This document shows, piece by piece, positions 58,449 through 64,000 of a stretch of 64,000 nt of DNA. This DNA comes from Whitmania pigra. Lineage: Eukaryota > Annelida > Clitellata > Hirudinida > Haemopidae. Below the pieces are notes generated by a model. The model did not search any database. It had not been told where the DNA came from and saw only the letters and a program-made list of their open reading frames with translations. The DNA lies in the NCBI GenBank assembly GCA_021613335.1, contig JAJTWR010000172.1:1-64000 (forward strand), written 5' to 3'. Both the position numbers and the translations under genes were made by a program. Positions within the stretch are counted from its first letter, which is position 1. The number at the start of each line of letters is the position of its first letter.

Positions 58449-59710
58449 TGGACACCTCCGGAAACCTGATTTTTAAGGATCTTTGGTTGAGGAAGGGCTA
58501 TTTTTTGGCATAAGTCGGGTGAAGAGGACGATGTTCCTGGGGTTTGCGAGGCGACTTTACCTCGTTTTCCTTGTTTGTTCCCAGGTCAGACGGGTTTCAA
58601 TTTTTTCCAACCAGCGCCAGCGTTTCATGTTGTAAGCCATGTTGGCCAGAGTGATGGTCGCCTCTGCTCTTGCTTTTTCGATGGTTCGGATGAAGAGACT
58701 CATGCGATCTTTCTGTTCGGCGAAGACGCGCTCAACGCGGGCGCGGATTTTGGACTTCACCGCATTGGCCCTCGCTGTGGCCTTGCTCATCGGTCTGCCC
58801 TTTGGTTTCTTGCGATGGATGCGGCTGACCTTGCCATGATCAAGCAGAAATTCCTCGTTGCTCTTTGAGCGGTATGCCGTATCGGCCCATACATCCGAGG
58901 CTGTGTTCCGGGCAATCAACCCCTCTCGCAGCCGCGTCCCATCCGCGGCGGCGGCATCCGTGACAAGGCAGCGGCGGATGATACCATGTCGGCGGTCAAT
59001 GGAAATGTGGCTTTTGTAGCCAAAGACCGGGGTCGCGATATCGATCTGCGGCGTCCCATCCTCTTTGGGCCTGGCTTTGGAGAGTTTCATCGTCCAGCGA
59101 GCCTCTCGATCCTTCTGCTGTAATTTGGCCGGCCTGTCCTTCCATGCTTCCCTTCCATGCTTCGGGGATTTGACCGGCTTTGATCGCCTCTTTCCGCTGT
59201 CTTTGTTGCGCTGGCGTGGGGCTGCCACCAGCGTCGCGTCAATGATCTGGCCGCCCATGGCAAGATAGCCTGCATCGGAAATCGTCTGATCGAGGTTTTG
59301 AAACAGCCGGTCCAGCGCCTGGCCGTGATCAGCGCCTCGCGAAAATCCCACAGCGTGTTGGCGTCGGGAACCGCTTCGCCGGGACGCAAACCGCAGAACC
59401 GAAGCCAGGTCAGGCGATCTTGCACCTGCAAGACCAGCATCTTGAACTTCAGCGCCACATCGAACCCGGGGCGTCCCCCTTTCGAGGGGTCGGAAACGCC
59501 GAACCGCCTTGCTCAGAGCCGGGCGAAACTGCTCGAAGCAGACCGTTCGCTCCAGTTTCTCCAGCGGATCACCTTCCGCCGACAGAGCTTCAAGGCTGTG
59601 TTCGAAATCCCAGAAACCAACCTGACCCTTCATCAAGGCCTCCATCCATCTACCGATACAGACAATTGAATCATAAAATCGTCGCCAACGCCAGTTTCCG
59701 GAGGTGCCCA
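58449..59710 (-). mobile_element. IS5-family insertion sequence, copy 1
   Basis: A 1262-base element with terminal inverted repeats at 58,449-58,465 (TGGACACCTCCGGAAAC) and 59,694-59,710 (its complement with one difference). It holds one transposase gene on the minus strand. No obvious target duplication is seen next to the ends. Confidence 0.85.
58557..59645 (-). pseudogene. IS5-family transposase with a scrambled internal stretch
   Basis: The frame is open for 362 residues: MKGQVGFWDFEHSLEALSAE at the start, YLAMGGQIIDATLVAAPRQR, SHISIDRRHGIIRRCLVTDA, ARANAVKSKIRARVERVFAE. Between about 59,300 and 59,480 the protein looks wrong, while the +/-1 frame there carries the family sequence (VALKFKMLVLQVQDRLTWLR, PDANTLWDFREALI). 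Two opposite indels therefore flank about 60 residues that include part of the catalytic core region, so the enzyme is unlikely to work although no stop appears. Confidence 0.82.
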
Positions 59711-60116
59711 GCTGACAGGGTGTGCGACCGTTGAGCGCGCGCGTCTTCCTCGATTGTCGGCATGACTGAAGCCGATGAGTAGAGTTTCGGGATCCGCGAG
59801 CGTTAAGGAGCGTCGGAGTGGTCATGGATTGCCATAGCTTCTCATCCCCTCGCTTGCATGATCGCTGAAGTTTTTCACGATTGACGCCATGAACCATGGC
59901 AGCGCGATCGAGACGCCGACGCTTTTCCTCATGCTCCTGGTCACGCCATGTTTTAAGGGCCAAGTCGGGCGTATTTGCGTCGCGCACGTTCCTTTCGCGC
60001 CTCATCGAGCCAAGCGACTCGCGCCAAAGCCTCGACGGGAATAGGGGCTGATTCAGTCATGATTTTCTCCCTCATACCCGAACTTGCGACGAGGGGGGCC
60101 GGGTTATGCTAGCCTC
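59711..60116. other. Region without a recognisable gene
   Basis: About 400 bases between the IS5 copy and the DUF1640-like gene. A short minus-strand ORF (start near 60,056, MTESAPIPVEALARVAWLDE, about 35 residues) is the only candidate, without a recognisable family. No IclR N-terminus, RNA gene or repeat is evident. Confidence 0.4.
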
Positions 60117-60506
60117 ATGAGCATCGTTGCCTTCGATACCTTGAAATTTGCCAACCAGCTTCAGGCGGGAAACTTCACGCCTGAGCAAGCGCAAGCGATG
60201 ACGGCTGCATGGTCGAAGCCATGGCGAGGGCCGAGCTTGCCACCAAAAGCGATCTTGTTGCCGTCAATACCGAGCTCAAGAACGACAATTGCCGCCGTCA
60301 AAGCCGAACTCAAGGCCGATATTCAGGCCAGCGAACACCGGCTTGAGAAGAAGATCGACTCTGTGATCGCCGATGTGGAAGCAGCCAAGGTCGAGATCAA
60401 GAGCGATCTCGTTGTTCTTGAGCAACGGACGACGATCAAGCTTGGCGGCATGTTGATCGTCGTAACCAGCGTTCTGCTGGCCGCCATCCGCTATCTGGGG
60501 CATTGA
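60117..60506 (+). pseudogene. DUF1640-type coiled-coil membrane protein with two compensating indels
   Basis: A 129-codon frame, MSIVAFDTLKFANQLQAGNF then TPEQAQAMT, a coiled-coil (KAELKADIQASEHRLEKKID) and one C-terminal helix (GGMLIVVTSVLLAAIRYLGH), as in DUF1640/CCDC90-like bacterial proteins. Residues from about 32 to 58 are read in the wrong frame: the +1 frame there gives the family sequence MVEAMARAELATKSDLVAVN. Two opposite indels near 60,210 and 60,290 explain this. Function in bacteria is unknown. Confidence 0.7.
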
Positions 60507-60768
60507 TCCCCCGCTACTCCCTTTAGCCCTTCGTTCCGTGCGAAAGCTCCTGGACCTCTCTAGGATCGTTCCAGCGGCGTAACCGCCATTTTGGGAAGCG
60601 GCGTAGTCATCCGTGAATAAGGCTAAGTGCGCCAGCATGCCTGGGTTTGCGAGCGGTTTCAAGTCATCGCTATTGCCAAGTTTAGGACCCATTAATTTAC
60701 TTGAATTGCATTGAGTTCGTTGCAACAATGGAAGTTACAGGAGGATCTGGGCTGAGTGATTTATTTGG

Positions 60769-60929
60769 TTGACCGAGGCTCAGATGCGCGGATTTCGCCA
60801 TATTTTCCTTATCGGCATGGGATTGCCCGCGTTGACGAACCGGCCGCGTTCTCAGCGGTATCAATCTTTGTTCTTCCTCAATGGATTGCCGCTGGCGCGA
60901 TACCCCAAGGAATACGGTCCGCCCAAGAC
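60769..60929 (+). pseudogene. IS427-group (IS5 family) OrfA fragment
   Basis: Pieces in three frames match the start of an IS427-type OrfA: LTEAQMR, ARISPYFPYRHGIARVDEPA, then PKEYGPPKT. The fragment ends where IS256 copy 2 begins. It shows that IS256 landed in, or recombined next to, an older dead element. Confidence 0.7.
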
Positions 60930-62293
60930 GGTCCTGTCCCCATCCGTGGTGTAGGTGGCCGAGCTTGGGCAGCGTCCTGGGGCAGCGCCGAACCGGTCAG
61001 GCTGCCGCGACGGGCAGGATGACGGTGGGATCATCGCCGAAAGGAGCGATGGTTTCCAGCGTCATATAGCGGGCGCGTTGCACGGCCCACTCGTCGTTCT
61101 GTTCGAGCAGGATCGCGCCGACGAGGCGGACGATAGCGGCCTCGTTGGGGAAGATCCCGACGACCTCGGTGCGCCGCTTGATTTCGCCATTGAGACGCTC
61201 CAGCGGGTTTGTCGAGTGCAGCTTGGTGCGGTGCTGCGGCGGAAAGCTCATGTAGGCCAGCACATCGGGCTCCGCCTCGTCCATCAAGGCGGCAAGCTTG
61301 GAGACCTTGGGGCGGATCTGGTCGGCGACGCGCCTCCATTGGGCGCTCGCCGCCTCGGCGTCATCTTGGGCGAAGGCCGTGGCGATGAAGGCGGAGACGA
61401 CGCGCCGGCCGCTGCGCCCCGCATGGGCAAGGGCGTTGCGCATGAAGTGCACCCGGCAGCGCTGCCAGGTGGCGGTCAAAACCTTCGACACAGCGGCCTT
61501 GAGGCCCTCGTGGGCATCCGAGACGACAAGCTTCACGCCGCGCAGGCCGCGTCGCGCCAGCTTGCGCAGGAAGGCTGTCCAGAACGTCTCGGCTTCCGAT
61601 GGACCGATATCCATGCCCAGCACCTCGCGCCGGCCGTCGGTGTTCACCCCGACCGCCACGATGACGGCCACCGAGACGATGCGCCCGGCTTGGCGCACCT
61701 TCACGTAAGTCGCATCGACCCACAGATAGGGCCAGTCGCCCTCAATCGGCCGCTCGAGGAAGGCCTTCACCTTGCCGTCGATCTCTTCGCACAGCCGGCT
61801 GACCTGGCTCTTCGAGATGCCGCTCATGCCCAGCGCCTTGACGAGATCATCGACCGAGCGCGTCGAGATACCCTGGACGTAGGCTTCCTGGATCACGGCT
61901 GTCAGGGCCTTCTCGGCCAGCCGCCGCGGCTCCAGGAAGCCAGGGAAGTAACTTCCCTGGCGCAGCTTGGGGATGCGCAGCTCGACGGTTCCGGCGCGTG
62001 TCTCCCAGGCCCGGTCCCGGTAGCCATTGCGCTGCGCCAGCCGGTCGGGGCTCTTCTCGCCGTAGCCGGCGCCCGTCAGGCTGCCGACCTCCATCTCCAT
62101 CAGGCGCTTGGCCGCAAAGCCGATCATCTCGCGTAGGATATCCGCGTCGGGGGTCTTCTCCACCAGCGTGCGAAGGCTCATCATCTCGTTGGTCATCGGT
62201 GATCCTCTGGTTAGGTGCGCGTCTCGCAACCCGACCCTACCCGGAGATCGCTAGTGACAACTGATCACCTACACCACGGATGGGGACACGACC
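60930..62293 (-). mobile_element. IS256-family insertion sequence, copy 2 (intact)
   Basis: A 1364-base element with the same inverted ends as copy 1 (60,930-60,957 and 62,266-62,293) but the opposite orientation. It is two bases longer than copy 1, which has lost one base in the leader and one in the gene. Its flanks do not match: an IS427 fragment on the left, a 5'-truncated IS5 copy on the right, no target duplication. Confidence 0.92.
60997..62196 (-). CDS. IS256-family transposase
   Basis: A 399-residue mutator-type transposase, [20 protein letters not shown] from ATG 62,196. DDE residues fit [23 protein letters not shown] and [16 protein letters not shown], and the [12 protein letters not shown] motif (family C-xx-H signature) is present. 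No break, so this copy is likely active. Confidence 0.95.
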   Translation of the reverse strand: MTNEMMSLRTLVEKTPDADILREMIGFAAKRLMEMEVGSLTGAGYGEKSPDRLAQRNGYRDRAWETRAGTVELRIPKLRQGSYFPGFLEPRRLAEKALTAVIQEAYVQGISTRSVDDLVKALGMSGISKSQVSRLCEEIDGKVKAFLERPIEGDWPYLWVDATYVKVRQAGRIVSVAVIVAVGVNTDGRREVLGMDIGPSEAETFWTAFLRKLARRGLRGVKLVVSDAHEGLKAAVSKVLTATWQRCRVHFMRNALAHAGRSGRRVVSAFIATAFAQDDAEAASAQWRRVADQIRPKVSKLAALMDEAEPDVLAYMSFPPQHRTKLHSTNPLERLNGEIKRRTEVVGIFPNEAAIVRLVGAILLEQNDEWAVQRARYMTLETIAPFGDDPTVILPVAAA

Positions 62294-63127
62294 TGATTTC
62301 CGATGCAGGCATCTTGCCATGGCGGCAAGATCATTTTGACGGCGACGCTGGTGGCAGCCCCACCCAGCGCAACAAAGAAGCGGGAAAGAGGCGATCAAAG
62401 CCGGTCAAATCCCCGAAGCATGGAAGGGAAGCATGGAAGGACAGGCCGGCCAAATTGGCAGAAGGATCGAGAGGCTCGCTGGACGATGAAACTCTCCAAA
62501 GCCAGGCCCAAAGAGGATGGGACGGCGCAGATCGATATCGCGACCCCGGTCTTTGGCTGCAAAAGCCACATTTCCATTGACCGCCGACATGGTATCATCC
62601 GCCGCTGCCTCGTCACGGATGCCGCCGCCGCGGATGGAGCGCGGCTGCGAGAGGGGCTGATTGCCCGGAACACAGCCTCGGATGTATGGGCCGATACGGC
62701 ATACCGCTCAAAGAGCAACGAGGAATTTCTGCTTGATCATGGCAAGGTCAGCCGCATCCATCGCAAGAAACCAAAGGGCAGACCGATGAGCAAGGCCACA
62801 GCGAGGGCCAATGCGGTGAAGTCCAAAATCCGCGCCCGCGTTGAGCGCGTCTTCGCCGAACAGAAAGATCGCATGAGTCTCTTCATCCGAACCATCGGAA
62901 AAAGCAAGAGCAGAGGCGACCATCACACTGGCCAACATGGCTTACAACATGAAACGCTGGCGCTGGTTGGAAAAAATGAACCCCGTCTGACCCTGGGGAA
63001 CAAGGGAAAACGAGGTAAAGTCGCCTCGCAAACCCCAGAAACATCGTCCTCTTCACCCGACTTATGCCAAAAAAACAGCCCTTCCTCAACCAAAGATCCT
63101 TAAAAATCAGGTTTCCGGAGGTGTCCA
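62294..63127 (+). mobile_element. IS5-family element, copy 2, 5' half missing
   Basis: The sequence from GATTTCCGATGCAGG (62,296) onwards matches copy 1 (there on the minus strand) up to the terminal repeat GTTTCCGGAGGTGTCCA (63,111-63,127). The first half of the element is absent because the IS256 copy stands there. The missing half is not on the other side of IS256, so sequence was lost or moved. Confidence 0.85.
62303..63012 (+). pseudogene. IS5-family transposase fragment
   Basis: The C-terminal two-thirds of the same transposase as at 58,557-59,645: KARPKEDGTAQIDIATPVFG, SHISIDRRHGIIRRCLVTDA, WADTAYRSKSNEEFLLDHGK. Small indels distort the beginning and the last 30 residues (after LFIRTIGKS the family sequence continues in another frame as ANMAYNMKRWRWLEK). 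Non-functional. Confidence 0.88.
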
Positions 63128-63352
63128 GCTCGTTGAAGAGCGTATCCTGACCGCCGCGGAACTGGCCAATCCGCACTGTAAGCCGTCGATAGGAGGAGAT
63201 GATATCGTGAAAAAGGTCGATGAGGTCATCTGCCATGCCAATGAGGCATCGCAACCAGACAGACCGCCTCGCAAACCCGTCTCCCAAAGACGGATCGTCT
63301 GTTCATGCCTCTCATGCAAGGCCGAATTCGAAAGCTTGCGCGTATATGTTTC

Positions 63353-63463
63353 CATGGCAAACATTCGAAGGATATTGCCGAACGGCCAGGTTACGCCGAC
63401 CCGACCAACGCCATGAAGCAACATTGCCGTCTGGCGATGCAGACCGAGAGGTTCACACGTTAA
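63353..63463 (+). pseudogene. BRO-N antirepressor fragment
   Basis: Thirty-six codons, HGKHSKDIAERPGYADPTNA then MKQHCRLAMQTERFTR and a stop, align with residues about 25-60 of the BRO protein at 6,479-7,234 (GKDVAERLGYTNPTDAMNQHCKG). It is a second, decayed BRO-N copy, perhaps from another prophage or from a duplicated part of this one. Confidence 0.7.
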
Positions 63464-64000
63464 AGCGAAAAATGGAAGATATCGCCATCCTGGCTGACAT
63501 AATCCTTGCCTTCCAGGGCATTTTACCCCGCCTCCCTGGCGCCGGCTTCACCGTTGCAGGCAACGAAATCCTCATAAGCGACCGTTTCAGCGCGAATGAA
63601 ACCCTTTTCAAAATCAGTATGAATGACGCCGGCGCATTCCGGGGCCCTGGCTCCTTGGTGAACAGTCCAAGGCGCGCGCCTCCTTCGGGCCAACGGTGAA
63701 AAGGTCAGCAACCCAAGAAGTCGATAGCCAGAGCGAATCACGCGCGCAAGGCCGGTTTCTTTCCAAGCCTAAAGTGGCGAGATATTCCTGCTTTTCCTCT
63801 TCGCTGCCAAGTTGCGCCACTTCCGCCTCGATAGCGGCGGAAATGACGATGGCCGCCGTCCCCTCTTCCGCGGCGCGGGTAAAAACCCGCCTTGACCATT
63901 CATTACCACTCGCCGCATCGCTCTCATTGACGTTGCAGACATACGCACCGGCTTGGCGGTGATCAATTGCAGCGATGCGGCCAGCGCCCGCTGCTCAACG
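63464..64000 (-). pseudogene. ychF: YchF/OLA1 GTPase, 3' part, multiply frameshifted (runs off the window)
   Basis: Minus-strand pieces of the YchF C-terminus: ALAASLQLITAKPV, YVCNVNESDAASGNEWSRRV, VAQLGSEEEKQEYLATLGLE, VIRSGYRLLGLLTFFTVGPK-like residues, WTVHQGARAPECAGVIHTDF and EKGFIRAETVAYEDFVACNG, EAGAREAG (TGS domain). Frames change near 63,945, 63,760, 63,690-63,700 and 63,520. YchF is a conserved ribosome-associated ATPase/GTPase, so another intact copy is expected elsewhere if this is not an assembly artefact. Confidence 0.8.

Noticed and set aside
60507..60768. Minus-strand peptide (KLGNSDDLKPLANPGMLAHL) that looks protein-like
   Set aside because: No family recognised, and the frame merges with the antisense of the DUF1640-like gene; too weak to annotate.
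63128..63352. ORFs on both strands between the IS5 end and the BRO-N fragment, including a plus-strand stretch with two Cys pairs
   Set aside because: No start, no recognisable family and short length; cannot be supported as a gene.

Overview
The window reads as chromosomal DNA of a high-GC alphaproteobacterium, most likely near Rhodospirillales. This is inferred from gene content: split glycine decarboxylase gcvPA/gcvPB, the purC-purS-purQ-purL block followed by BolA and a CGFS glutaredoxin, a DUF1491 gene, GlcDEF glycolate oxidase, the zinc-free type of ribosomal protein L36, and an Azotobacter-type molybdenum storage protein. No rRNA or tRNA gene was found.

Layout. 1-14,060: a cut prophage in structural order: terminase (5' end outside the window), gpW-like joiner, portal, S49 protease, decoration protein, major capsid (lambda-type head), a BRO antirepressor, then Mu-type contractile tail genes (sheath, tube, gp41-like chaperone with a probable -1 frameshift extension, tape measure, DNA-circulation protein). 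The prophage stops at an IS256-family copy (14,061-15,422). 15,423-20,600: broken AsmA-like gene with a 14-bp tandem repeat, amino-acid-binding protein, DUF1491, a DeoC homologue lacking its Schiff-base lysine, a nuclease and a cupin. 20,733-25,395: tandem glycine riboswitch and gcvT-gcvH-gcvPA-gcvPB. 25,453-27,454: DmeR/RcnR-type metal sensor with a palindromic operator, CDF exporter, NRDE protein. 27,540-32,152: purC, purS, purQ, purL, bolA, grxD. 32,153-35,001: decayed IS481 element and a frameshifted PLP deaminase-like gene. 35,213-41,151: chemoreceptor, LysR, CitMHS transporter and AtuA-like genes. 41,170-49,128: pdxJ, rpmJ, glcD-glcE-glcF, hyi, N-formylglutamate amidohydrolase and YbdK-type ligase. 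49,340-55,817: hemerythrin, RND efflux pair, mosA and mosB. 55,912-64,000: a decay zone with broken YeiH, LysR, IclR and YchF genes, two IS5-family copies, an IS427-type remnant and a second, intact IS256 copy in inverted orientation.

How the genes fit. The gcv operon makes one-carbon units that purine synthesis consumes, and glycolate oxidase plus hydroxypyruvate isomerase feed glyoxylate metabolism. Many genes carry a single 1-2 base break (mosB, glcE, AtuA-like, deaminase-like, tape measure, one transposase). Either this genome is decaying under IS pressure or the assembly has residual indels. The multiply broken genes (AsmA, YeiH, LysR, YchF) favour true decay for at least part of them.
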